Shown piece by piece: positions 10,201-20,293 of a stretch of 64,000 bases of DNA. The notes under the pieces were generated by a model. That model was not told the DNA's origin and did no database searches. It saw nothing but the letters and a program-made list of their open reading frames with translations. Origin of the DNA: Sordaria brevicollis. Its lineage: Eukaryota > Ascomycota > Sordariomycetes > Sordariales > Sordariaceae. The stretch's first letter is position 1. Each line of letters begins with the position of its first letter. The stretch covers positions 62,001-126,000 of the forward strand of contig JAUTDP010000007.1 in assembly GCA_033439795.1 (NCBI GenBank), given 5' to 3'. The position numbers and the translations under genes are program-made.

Positions 10201-11759
10201 TCATTACCAGTCGGGGGTGTGGTGCTCAGGTTGGCTGACCTCGTGCTTGGACGTCGTTTTCGCTGACTGGTACGTCGTTTGGGGCCCAGGAAACTTCCGA
10301 GAACGTCGTCTTCGGAATCACTGCGGCTGACGCCAAACCTGGGAGTGGTGGGGCTGGAGCTATAGGAGGGCGCACCAATGCTGTGGCTGCTGTCGGCATG
10401 GAGCATGTGTGGTCGTGGCCGATAGGAGGGAGCACGCTCGTCCAGGAACATGAGCACATCTCCTTGTGACGAGAAGGACATGGTCGAGACGGCTTGACGG
10501 TCCAGCACCTTGGGGGCAAAGTTGACATCGCACTGAGTAAAGAGACCATCCTGGCCAACGGTCCATAAAAGGTACTGGTCGTGCCAGAGAAGAGAGTTCG
10601 GCGAACTGTCAAACAGCTGGATTTCCCTATACGGCATCGTCGGACGGGCGAGATCCCAGATATGCACCGCGTTGATGCCAAACTTTTTCTGACCGCTCTC
10701 CCCGTACGATATGGCGATCTGGGAAGCCCTCTTTGCCTGGGCCGTTGCTGACCACTGTCCAGGTCTCCAAGCAAGAGAAGCCACGGGTGCCGGAGTCGAA
10801 ATGGTCCATTTGGGCTTCTGGCGCTTGTCCGGAACCTTGCCCAGATGCCAGACGTGACACTTGCTATCCCATCCAGCACTGACGAGATGCTCGCCGTCGG
10901 GGTGCCAGGCAATCGAAGTACACGACTTTTCGTGGGCGTTGATCCTCAGCACGGGCGCATGATACTTACGCATGTCCCATTGGAGGACGGTGCCCTGGTC
11001 GGTTGAACAGGCAAAGACAAAGCCATCCTTGGGAGACCAGCGGACCTGGCGCACGCCGTCGGCATTGCACTTGTAGGCGTGGACGGGACGGAAAGTGGCG
11101 CCGGTTCGGGAGGGGATGGGGTTCCGGATATCGAAGCAGCGGACAATGCCGTCTTGACTACCGGACAGTAGGTAGCTGGCCCGGTGAGGGTTGACGTCGA
11201 GCGTGTTGACCTGTCGAGAGTCTTCGCGGATCTGGAGAGACTCGAGGGGGGACCCCGTAGCCCAGGCCTCGCTGGCTCGTACCAGATCGTACTGGAAGAT
11301 CTTGCCGCTGCCACATGCCGTGAAGATGGCCGGGTTTCCTCCAGCAGGGCCCCATTTCACATCTCTGATGGCTAGCTGGTCTGGACTTCCCCCTTGAAGA
11401 AGCGAGCGCAAATCGATTCCCTCGCGAATGTTGAGACCATCGAAAGTGACTGTCCTCAGAGCATGACGTCCGGCAAGCACAGCTGATCGGCCATCGGGTG
11501 ATCTGTCCAGACATTCGAGTGGCTGACCAGCCTGGTAGGAGGCGTTCTGGGAGGCAGTGGGACGTTGGCGATAGTTGGGGATCGAGGACAGACCACCACC
11601 ACCGCTGGGGTTGCTGGTAATGTTGGAGCCATGGGAAGTGCCATTGGCCACCGAGGATGACGGCGTGTTCTCGTGTGAGTTGTTGGCCGAAGAAGAGTCT
11701 TGGTTGTTGTTGTTGGTCTTGCCCAGCAGCTTGCGCATGATGTTTCCCTGGTTATACAT
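7296..11759 (-). CDS. rtc1: WDR24/Rtc1/Sea2-type WD40-RING protein of the SEACAT (GATOR2) complex
   Basis: A single uninterrupted frame of 1,487 codons opens at ATG 11759 in good context. A WD40 propeller spans residues ~80-440, including the WDR24-like segment YLLSGSQDGIVRCFDIRNP. A helical region follows at ~560-650. The C-terminal zinc region at ~1050-1195 has paired cysteines: FFCSSCHK, WTCKRCKAAAAPCALCGH, LCPVCGHGGHSSCMQAW, CPLDGCGHVC. The CGHGGH and CxxxGCGHxC pattern is shared with WDR24. A Gly/Ser-rich low-complexity tail of ~285 residues extends beyond it, making this larger than human WDR24. In yeast the family (Rtc1, also called Sea2) sits in SEACAT at the vacuole and opposes SEACIT to support TORC1 signalling. 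It is transcribed divergently from Cactin. Confidence 0.93.
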   Translation of the reverse strand: MYNQGNIMRKLLGKTNNNNQDSSSANNSHENTPSSSVANGTSHGSNITSNPSGGGGLSSIPNYRQRPTASQNASYQAGQPLECLDRSPDGRSAVLAGRHALRTVTFDGLNIREGIDLRSLLQGGSPDQLAIRDVKWGPAGGNPAIFTACGSGKIFQYDLVRASEAWATGSPLESLQIREDSRQVNTLDVNPHRASYLLSGSQDGIVRCFDIRNPIPSRTGATFRPVHAYKCNADGVRQVRWSPKDGFVFACSTDQGTVLQWDMRKYHAPVLRINAHEKSCTSIAWHPDGEHLVSAGWDSKCHVWHLGKVPDKRQKPKWTISTPAPVASLAWRPGQWSATAQAKRASQIAISYGESGQKKFGINAVHIWDLARPTMPYREIQLFDSSPNSLLWHDQYLLWTVGQDGLFTQCDVNFAPKVLDRQAVSTMSFSSQGDVLMFLDERAPSYRPRPHMLHADSSHSIGAPSYSSSPTTPRFGVSRSDSEDDVLGSFLGPKRRTSQRKRRPSTRSANLSTTPPTGNEEVLSLEQTIKVTGIYKPQQAMAIGHLPAAARPPVYEYMTINYLEVLYQELPYVEGGRPLPDRVKTILDHYARTADSVNQYRLAQSWRILAYWIDLILRRRGQYHMERRLDHYEKRKLEGKLRALGPPFQMSVQTDGADTPRKAQPRSLLSEELESTSNQPTPLARPVTESEKLAPGLESGSFALGPALQPRGPQKRSRLDSVPLSVVSFNSEHTQASTEGYDFYDTEAILADAVDIPRKRPEDPRKAVLRHDSDGSFGHALSVSAGSRRGAEATGTAIASSVESNSGLPIRGSALAEIRYPRGSDGSERASDIQMGSSGRPRFVVPPKFNRTETETTGMTAYTDEHHAITQSTTDDSFPSQNDEDIRHGAPPVVITDEPPTLPAEPEPEPTHIIETDYLPWPSDPAYPYPLHDPPSFSSSTPPLNPYSLISRALAFEAKSSALNASAIVLLLKPLVPSDVIDSYQAAAILRQHHSRLMNLKLFVEAALLRKLCMQGWPAAAAAGAEESTPADQEKNPLKDWGSNYAAIFTPAQNGVSVGFFCSSCHKPRELDRSEASTDSIWTCKRCKAAAAPCALCGHRDSSPFIPSSSEATISSLQPDREGEDEYQPIATWWLCPVCGHGGHSSCMQAWHAAFEAERDSAIYVDGPVDTDDPAAELASSGGYCPLDGCGHVCLPPAPIRLPWGARGTGTDTGGYGHGMTSRMGEMATEAPSRAGTAREREREAAAAGGGAAGGGGATSASTYSRSAGNKTPVFSSVAGGNKTPVFSASGGGRSTSSVTDHGDASLLGSAADRGYVDLGPPALSALASAGTNESGGRVLNPDDGMSGAHSRAVDSVRETGGLAFGIGPGGGIQAHHSYPAAYAHGQAHGSGSGSGAGSTLGLQSQGGGHTGVTGILSSSPGRIGAWMSSNLGGGHGGEGSKGEPGLGGGRGERDKERRKSVKFVTGVDGSGGSGGSGGVGGAVARP

Positions 11760-12447
11760 GGTCGCGGTTGTCCTTCGTGGTTCGGTTTCTATTGTGTTGA
11801 GATTATTACGTGATGTCGTCGTGTACTGCTGTCTCGCGAGGCCGTGACGCCGTCGAGCGCATCTTCTCTGCTGCTTTGTCCTCCTTCAAGGCGCGGCCGA
11901 GCAACGATGGAGGGCGTCAATGTGTGGTGACATTGGGGAGGGAATGGGGTGTCTCGTTGATGTCTCCTCTGTAAAGGAACTCGTTGGTGATGTATGACTT
12001 TTAGTGATGTGTCGTAAATGAGTGTTGTCGTGTCGTGGGATGTTGTTGACTGGATGTTTTGGTGGGGTTGTTTGATTGACAGAGGGAAGGAAGCTATTCC
12101 CACCTACTAACATTAAATCATCCCATGCCTGCCGGCTTTCCCCTGCTTGCGGCTATTCTGCCAGACTTGACCGCCAAGATTCTTCGTCGGAACTGCCAGC
12201 CGCTGTAGCGCATTTTCGTCTGTTCCAGCGCGTCAATCCACTGAAACAACTGAAGCTTCCACTTCCATTTCCAGCCTTGCATCTTTCATCCATCGTCACC
12301 GTCACCACCACATTTCACATTCCGATTCCTCGATTGTTTACATTGTACACTACACATTGGACCTTGATACGACCACAACCACAACATCTCAGCCACACCA
12401 GCATCAACTTTTCCATTGATACTACAGCACCTGGCACAACCCCCACC
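11760..12447. promoter_or_regulatory. Shared divergent promoter and 5' UTR region of rtc1 and Cactin
   Basis: The 688 bp between the two start codons must hold both promoters and both 5' UTRs. CT-rich tracts appear on the Cactin side. I see no TATA box with confident placement. The Cactin frame is open without a stop from 12076 to its ATG at 12448, but contains no ATG. Confidence 0.55.
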
Positions 12448-14339
12448 ATGAACCCCGACAGACAGGCCATGATTGCCGCCGGCGTGGGCAGAGATCGAGA
12501 TAGAGACAACAACAACAACAGAAGAGACATCACAGCCCCAAGACTCGACAACAATAACCGAATCTCCAAGCCACAGTACAAGCCATCCTCCTCCTCCTCA
12601 AAGACGACCACCACCACAGGCTCAAATAGTACCCCTGTCGGCAGCTCTGGCCCCAGCAAGTACCTCACCCAGGACGAGCAGTCGGAGCAATTCGTCGCCG
12701 ACGAGGACAAGTTCGTGCTCAAGCAGGCAAAGAAAAAGGCCGATATCCGTGTCAGGGAACGCCGCGCAAAGCCCATCGACTACCTGGCCTTCAACCTCCG
12801 CTTCATCGACACGGACCGCGATGTCTTTGACGACCACGATGACGACGTCGACATCCCCGTGCCCTCTCCCGAGAGAGTCGTCCTCCAGAGTCTGAACGAG
12901 TCCCAGTTGAAAGAGTTGGAGGAGGACATCAAGTCATACAACACCCTCGAGACGAACCGTCGCAACAAGGAGTACTGGAATGCGCTATCCATCCTGTGCG
13001 AGGACAAGCGCAACAAGCTGAAACCACAGGGAGCAGAGGGACGCGCCGTCAACACGGTGGCTGCTGATGTCGACAAGATTCTGGCACCAAAGACGTTGGA
13101 GCAGTTGGAGGGACTGGAGAAACAGATCAGGGCCAAGCTGCAGTCCAACGAGCCCATCGATACCGACTACTGGGAATCTCTGCTCAAGAGTCTGCTGGTG
13201 TACAAGGCAAAGGCCAAGCTAAAGCAGGTGTGCTTGGAGATCAAGGCTGCCCGCGTCGAGCTGCTTAAGGCTAAGGACCCTGAGAGAGCCAAAGCGTTGG
13301 AAGAAGCCGACGGTCTCCCCGACGCGGCCCTCCCTTCAACCTCGGGCCCTTCAAGAGCCATGGCCCGTCCTGCTGCCTCAACATCGACAACAGCACTCGC
13401 CGCGTCCGCCAGCAACAGCAGCACCGCCCCGCCCCCAGGCACCGCTCGCTTCGCCTCCACTGGCAACGAAGACTTCTCCCAAGCCACCAAGGCCCTCTAC
13501 GACCGGGAAGTAGCCCGCGGCTTCCTTGAAGGCGAAGAAATCTTCACGGCCGAAGAGTCCCTGACCTCCAACCCCAAGCCCGTGTGGGCCGACAAGTACC
13601 GCCCCCGCAAGCCGCGCTACTTCAACCGCGTCCTGATGGGCTACGAATGGAACAAGTACAACCAGACCCACTACGACCACGACAACCCGCCGCCCAAGGT
13701 CGTCCAGGGCTACAAGTTCAACATCTTTTACCCCGACCTGATCGACAAGACCAAGGCGCCCACCTTCAAGATCATCAGGGAGGGCGGCAGACGTAGGGGA
13801 GAGAGCTTTGCCCCCGCCGGCAAGGAGGATACTTGCTTGATTCGGTTCGTGGCTGGACCGCCGTACGAGGATATTGCCTTTAGGATCGTGGACAGGGAGT
13901 GGGATTATAGCGCCAAGAAGGAGAGAGGGTTCAAGAGCAGCTTTGACAAGGTGAGTAGTCCCCAGTTGTTGGTGTTGGTTTTGTTGGTGCGGTTATGGTG
14001 GGTGATGGTGATGCTGCTGTTTAGCCGGGTCGGCTGTTGGTGACGAGACATTGTTGGGTTCGATGGCGACGTTGGCCCATTGTCATGGCCTTGGCCTCAA
14101 TAACGCCAACGTTATGCTTTTTTTTGCCCTGCGCCGCAACGACCACGCCACCCAACAGCCGCCGGTTACCCGCTACCACGCGTGTCCAACCTTATTGCTC
14201 TTCTGCTAACTCTCTTTACTTTGCGTGTAGGGCATCCTCCAACTCCACTTCCAGTTCAAAAAGGTTGGTGATCTCGTCTCCCTTGTGGTCGTACCGGCCA
14301 AGGCTAACAGTGTCTGCGCAGATTTACTACAGAAAGTAG
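12448..14339 (+). CDS. cactin: Cactin, spliceosome-associated protein (three exons)
   Basis: Exons are 12448-13950, 14231-14263 and 14322-14339, giving 517 residues. Intron 1 (280 bp) has GTGAGT, CTAAC and GTGTAG. Intron 2 (58 bp) has GTTGGT, CTAAC and GCGCAG. All junctions are phase 0. Residues 1-70 are low complexity. A Cactin mid domain spans ~95-270 (RAKPIDYLAFNLRF, DTDYWESLLKSLLVYKAKAK). The C-terminal Cactin domain spans ~375-517 with near-universal motifs: KYRPRKPRYFNRVLMGYEWN, YNQTHYDHDNPPPKVVQGYK, FNIFYPDLIDKTKAPTF, VAGPPYEDIAFRIV, and the terminal GILQLHFQFKK-IYYRK. Without splicing, the protein would lose the conserved last 16 residues. Cactins act in pre-mRNA splicing; the S. pombe homologue Cay1 also affects telomeres. 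Start chosen as the first ATG, in good context. Confidence 0.95.
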
Positions 14340-17300
14340 AGAGCCCATGGCAAAGTGCTATATTGTTACCATCTTCTTCTGTTACCACCACCTTCCGGAA
14401 AGGCTGTCCCGCCCGGCCTGCGGCGAAGCCCATCGATCGGCTGGTCCTTTTGTCGTGTTTCTTCGGTGCCGCGTTCTATAGGTCACAATGGGGCCGTGGT
14501 AGCTGCTGCGGCCCGTCTGGCTCGATCCCTGCTCCCGGTTCTTGGGTGAACTGGGCGCAATTGTCTGATTATGAAGAACATCCTTACGAGAGACGACCTT
14601 TTGCAGTGCGGTGTGTTAGAGAAAAGGGCTGCTACACCGCCAACCGGGGATGACGGGAACGGACACGGGGGGCACAGATGAGACGACTTCCAAGGCTTCG
14701 TCTAGAAGGAGGATGGAAAAAGATGCCGTTCCCCGCGGCAAGACCGGGGCATTGGGGCTGGATGCCGGCAGCATTTCTGGTCCTTTTGGGTGGGTGTCAT
14801 TGTCTTGTCTTGTCTCGCGACACTTGGGGCGACACGCCCAGCCCGGGAAGTCCATGTCCTGGAACATGAAGCGGAGGAGGGATCATGGGGTGGACACGGG
14901 ACTGGATGGAGGACCGGCTCCTCTACGCCGTCATGCGACGACCCGATACTTTCGGAGCTTACTAGATCCCCTGGTGCGATGGTGTGCGACTGGGTGATTC
15001 ATGTCCCTTCTTCGGACTGTCGGATTTTGCGAAAAAAGAACGAAGATACCCGTTGCCTTTTTCTTTCTTGGGTGTCTTGGACAAGCCTGGCTGGCAACCA
15101 GGTGTCAGTACCTTATCAGCCCAACCCTTGAAGGCGGACAAGTGCGCAGAAAAGTTGTCATGTCAGTCCATCAGCCGCCCATCTTGCAGTCAGTCAGCCT
15201 GTCGGTCTGTCAGTCCTTGTCAGATGGTGAAAAGCTGCAGTGAAAAGGAATGTCTCGCGGATTGGGACGTCTGGAGATGACGCAGGGCAACAATGGCGGC
15301 ACTATCGAGACACGTTCCACGGGATAGCTACAGTTTGAGGCGGCTTTCTTGGGGCTGGCACAGAATAACCGGGGTGGCTTTTTTCCCCCCTCTCTCGGTC
15401 TTCCTCCGTGGCATGGAGATAAGGTGGCCTGGCCTGGCAAGCCGGGCTAAACCTGTGAGGCGTCGGTGACCGTCAGAGAACTGAGGGCGAGGGAGCTGGT
15501 TGCTCCAGGGTCGGGTCGGCCTGGCAAATGAAGCCAAGCCTTTCCGGTTTCGATCCACGCTTCATCATTTTCTTCGACACATTCTTCTAGAATGAAACAC
15601 GTCCATGTTCTGCATACCACAAGAAATTACTATTACGAGGTCCATGGCACCGTGCAAGCCGTGCAAGCCGTGCAAGCCCGAAACAACTGGAAGCCGTGTG
15701 GAGAGACATGATGAGATACCGGGCTGAGTGTGCGCACACATCAGTAGTCTGGCCCAGCTGGTACCAACCTGCCTGCCTACGCTGTCGACGTGTTGTTGTT
15801 GTTCAGTTATTTTTGCGCCTCTTCCCTTGGGAACATCTTGACCACCTGTTGACCTCCTCGACCGACCATCCAGTCTGCTGCTGTGTTGACAACTCCGCCG
15901 TTTCTCCTCATGGCCCCAGTCCCGCTGCCCGCTGCCCGCTGTCCGCCCTTTGAAGATCCAATGCCAGCACAGAGTGACAATGATGGGCATCACTGATTGG
16001 CCGTTTCAAAAAAGACCACCACTTAGCACCACCACGAGTGGCTGCACCTTTCCGTCAGGATCTGGTTACCGGCCAGCCAATTCTGTTCGTCTTTGTGGCA
16101 TCGGCCCTCTTTGTGTCTGGTCTCCAATGGCTCCAATGGCTCTTGGGGACTCGCTGACGACACCGGCGTGCCGCTGGCTGGCTGGCTGGCTGGATGCTTC
16201 CCATTACATACTTACGCCAAAAGAGAGCCTCACTCTGATACGTCCAAGTCTGCACTATGGTACTGCTTATTGCTGTCGCTGTCCTATAACTTGACGCTGC
16301 CGTCATTGACCGCTTCCACGGCTTCTCAGAGTTCCAGACAATAGCTCTTCTTCGCTTCTGCCGGTAACCTTGAGCGCGCTGCTGGCAAGCCCAGGCCCAG
16401 TCAGAAAGAAAAAGTCACAATCTCCGACTATGAGATTGTTCTGTTCTGGAGCTGAATATGCTTTGTCCGAAACCGTTGATTGTGTGGTGCGTGTGTGTGT
16501 AGGTATGTTCGAACCATCACTTGCTTGTTGAAGATTGTTTAGTAAACAACAACAGCTGAAGCAGCAAAACGACATGGACCATACGAACATACCAAATCTT
16601 CGGACCCCCCCCCTCTCCTCTTCCTACATCCTTTACTTTCCCCCTTCGAACAAGCCACACTTCAAACTGCATCACGGGCAAGCAAGCTTCACACACACAC
16701 ACACCACACACACAGTCACTGACCGCCAAGTTTTGCTCCATTTCAGTGCTGGTGCAGCCTTTCTTCAACGTCAAGTTACGGTGGGCTCGACACTTGCTGA
16801 GCTGCCCGTTGTTGAGGACGGACGACGGACCTCGAAGTGCTTGCTGATACTGTGTACTGTGTTGGAGGTATCATGTCTTGGCTGAAAAGCACCAGGCATA
16901 GAGGTACGGAGCAGGCAGGGGTCTCCAACAACCCCGGTCGTTCAAAATTCTGTCACTTTTCTTTTTCTTCCATCCGTCTTCCCTGCCTTTCCCTGCCGGC
17001 TCCGCGAATGTAGGCAGTATGCGAGAATTGTTGCACACACTGGTATTCTTGCAGAAGAAGGAAAGCAGTCTGTCTGTCTAGGGTTGTAACGAGCAACCAA
17101 AAATCCCTTTCTCATCTCCTTGACTCCTTCTTCTCACTGGTACTTCTCCTCTGAGAGGCTAAGGGGAGGGGTGGCCATAACACGGTCGAGACGACGGTGC
17201 TGGTGCGGTTGATGAACGCAAGGTACCTGCGTACCTTACCTTTTTGGCTTCCTTACTTTTCTCACCTTCATACTACCCAGAAACAGCCTCTAGCCTCTGG

Positions 17301-18053
17301 TTCTTCAACTCCACACTGCGGTTTCGTTTGTTCTACCTTTCCCACCGTAGAAAACATGCCGTGCAAGCATGGCCACACCATGTACTTACACAGCAAGAAA
17401 GTGGGAGCCAGACTAGGCCAGGGTACAACGGCCGACACCCTCATACAAGCCAGGCATCGAAGGTATCGCAAACCCACCCGGTACTCTCTCCCTGCGCCCG
17501 CTCCCGCCGGATGTGGAGGTAGATGTCTGGTCCACCAAACAAAAGTGAACAAAATGTGTTGGCAGAAGAAACCCTTCAACTTACAGAGAGGCAAGGCAAG
17601 GCAGTGTCCTTCCTCCCTTGGGATGTGCACCACCACACACAGTACCTCTACGCACTTTGGCCTCCTTCCTCCCCTGCTCTGCTTGGCCTTGAGATACATA
17701 CCCACCCCTTACTGTCGTTACTACTGACATGGAGCTTCAACAACATACCCCAGATGTTGCTATACGTCTGCATAGCTCCATGTCCTTGTATCGATCTTCT
17801 TCTTCTTTCCCCTGGTCCCTGGTCCTGGTCCTGGTCCATCCTGGCAGATATACAGACATATACCTACATACTTCAACTGCCAGTCAACAGCCGCTAGACC
17901 CAACAGTCACAACCGTTTTACTTGATAACTGAGACATCTGGACACCACACCTCTTCAATATCAAATTCGTTTCTCCCCACACTTTACTTGAAGAAAAGCA
18001 TACATATCAAAGCCAACAACCTTCGTTGTCTTGGATCACCAACATCAAAGCCA
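14340..18053. other. 3.7-kb intergenic region, no supported gene
   Basis: Several ORFs of 80-176 codons occur on both strands, but all are compositionally biased, overlap each other, or open with non-ATG codons. There is a small tandem repeat, CCGTGCAAG, near 15652-15680. The right part probably holds the long 5' UTR and promoter of the forkhead gene. I see no RNA gene. Confidence 0.5.
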
Positions 18054-18083
18054 TTCTTCTTCTTCTTCTTCTTCTTCTTCTTT
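18054..18083. repeat. (TTC)n microsatellite in the forkhead 5' leader
   Basis: About ten TTC units lie roughly 45 bp upstream of the forkhead ATG, within its probable 5' UTR. They end in a CATACCAG sequence that could act as a 3' splice site. Confidence 0.75.
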
Positions 18084-18128
18084 CATACCAGACTCGGTTC
18101 ACAAAGCAACAACAACAACACATCAGGA

Positions 18129-20293
18129 ATGGACGCGGAATCAACAACAGCAACAACCAAAACCGAATACCCAACAACAACATCAGACACAATGGATTCC
18201 TCAAGCTCATATATCTTGTCACCACAGGCCACCAGGAGCCAGACCAGCAGTCCGGTTGTGGGAGGCATGACTGAAGGAAAGGCTCAGAGCGGGACATCGC
18301 TATGGAACGCTTCGGTCCGGGCGCAAACCGGGAGTGACGAGTTCGAGCACTATGCCTTCCACAGCACCGCAGGCTCCTCCTCAGCAGCACCTACTACTAC
18401 AAATGGGCACGGGGGACTTACACAGCAGTGTCTGTCTAGCCAGTCATCACCCCGCAGCTGGAGTCCACCAGACCATCACTTTCGTCCGGTTTCTGCCTCA
18501 GGATCTGGCTCGGGCTCGCAGTCTTGGGGTTCCTATCCGGCGGAGCAGCAACAGCAGTCATACCCCGGAGCTGCTGCTGGCAGGCAGAACAATAGTACCT
18601 CTACCCCACAGGTTCCATCCAGGACCCTATCGAGAGAGAACTTGTTCCAGAGCAACAGCATCCACCAGAACGCTGCCTCGACGGGAGCAACTTCATATCC
18701 ATCTTCCTTCTTCCCACAAAGCAGCAGTCACCACTACCCCACCCACAACAGCATCTCCTCGCTTTCCCAAGAACCCAGCTATCCTCCCTCTCCCTGCAGT
18801 TCCATTCCCGCCAACTTCAAGCTTGACTGCGACTCGGACATGTTGAGCACCGCCCCAGCCTCCGAGGCCGGTGACGACTTCCTCACCAGCCAATACCCAT
18901 CCTGCGGTTTGCTTGGGGACAGCAGCATGAGCGGCATGAGCAGCGGCGTATCCAGCCCGGTTCATTCTCCCTCGACTGGCATGGATAGCACCCCGACCAC
19001 CACCCTCCCCGGCAACAGCAAGGCCGAGCTGCCCTATGCGCAGCTGATCTACAAGGCCTTCATGAGCACACCCAACAAGGCCATGACGCTGCAGGACATT
19101 TACCAGTGGTTCCGCGAGAACACGGAGAAGGGCAAGAGTGACACAAAGGGTTGGCAGAACAGCATCCGCCACAATCTGTCCATGAACCATGTAGGTTTTT
19201 CTCCATCTGTTTAGGCCATAGTCACCATGGCAAACAGCTAACAAGTCACCAGGCCTTCACCAAGCGAGAGCGCAAGGCCGAAGGCAGCACCACGGGCAAC
19301 GACGAAGATAACACTGCTTCCACAGACTCCAACAGTGATAGCAAGAAGTCCACAGAGTGGTACCTCGAGCCCTGGGCCATCAAAGGCGGCGTCCAGTCCA
19401 CCACTCGCTACCGCAAGGGCAACCACGCTTCGCGACGGGCTGCCGCGGCCTCAGCTTGCAGCGCCTCCCGCCGCCACATGAAGGACGGCAAGTACGACCT
19501 TTACAGCACCGGCATGTCCACTCGCTCTTCCTCGTCTCTTGCCAACCGCAACAAGATCTCCAAGTCTGGAAACCGCGCTACTACGCTTCGCAGCAACGGC
19601 ACTGCCCCTGCTGGCTTGCAGATGCACTACTATGGCCATCACCTCCCCCAGCAACATCACTACGGAGTCAGCATGGTCACTTCTGCCCCCGAGCAGCACT
19701 ATAACCCGTACATGTCTCCCGTATCAGCAAGGCCTCAGACCACGCCGCATGGTCTACCAGAGATGCTATCTGCCACCTCTGCTCCCGCTTGCGGCGCCGA
19801 CTTTTACGAGTCCTACACCGATCCCGCCATCCTCGCTTCCTCCCTTGAGCAGCAGCAGCAACAGCAACAGCAACAACAAGTAGCTCAAGCGCAAAGGGAG
19901 GCTTCAGAGCCCATGTCGGTGATGGGCGGCGGCAACGAGCCCATGACTCCCGAGGCCAGCTTCGGCAGCCCTCCTCTCATGGCCACCACCAACCCCAACC
20001 CCACCACCACCAGCAGCAGCGCGAGCTACTACCCCAGCCCGGACGACCACCACCACACGATGAACTTTGTTGGCAGCGCTGCTCATCACCACCACCACGC
20101 TGCCGCTGGTTATCACCATCAGCCGCAAGTGCAAGTCTACCACCAGGATGACATGGAGCCCCGGTATGGTGGTGGTGGTGCCGCCCATCACGGCTGGGAA
20201 CATGCTCATGCTCATGCTCATGCTCATGCTCATGCTCAGAGCGTGCAGGTGGCTGTTCCTGCTACGGGGATGTTGTATGGGCATTACGCCTAG
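18129..20293 (+). CDS. Forkhead-domain transcription factor (two exons)
   Basis: Exons are 18129-19190 and 19253-20293. The 62-bp intron has a GTAGGT donor, CTAAC branch site at 19238 and CACCAG acceptor, in phase 0. The product is 700 residues. Residues 1-295 are Ser/Thr/Gln-rich and probably disordered. The forkhead domain starts at ~298 (ELPYAQLIYKAFMSTPNKAM, LQDIYQWFRENTEKG, GWQNSIRHNLSMNH) and continues in exon 2 with AFTKRERK. A Ser/Asn/Asp-rich insertion follows, then a wing-like EWYLEPWAIKGGVQSTTRYR. The intron falls just after recognition helix 3. The C-terminal half has a run of ten Gln, many His runs and an Ala-His repeat. The protein should bind DNA in the nucleus; target genes are unknown. 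It resembles filamentous-fungal forkhead proteins of the McnB type more than the yeast Fkh1/2 type with an FHA domain, since no FHA domain is seen. Confidence 0.92.
20201..20239 (+). repeat. CATGCT hexamer array encoding Ala-His repeat
   Basis: Six CATGCT units encode alternating His-Ala near the C-terminus of the forkhead protein. Confidence 0.85.

Noticed and set aside
10226..10912. 228-codon minus-strand ORF inside rtc1
   Set aside because: It is a shadow frame of the rtc1 coding sequence, which is intact and has clear homology.
12448..14339. Initial idea that this gene is Paf1
   Set aside because: The motifs around residues 385-440 and the terminal GILQLHFQFKK-IYYRK are those of Cactin; no Paf1 motifs are present.
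17197..17727. 176-codon plus-strand ORF upstream of the forkhead gene
   Set aside because: Start context and composition are poor, an overlapping 145-codon ORF lies on the other strand, and the region fits a promoter or 5' UTR.
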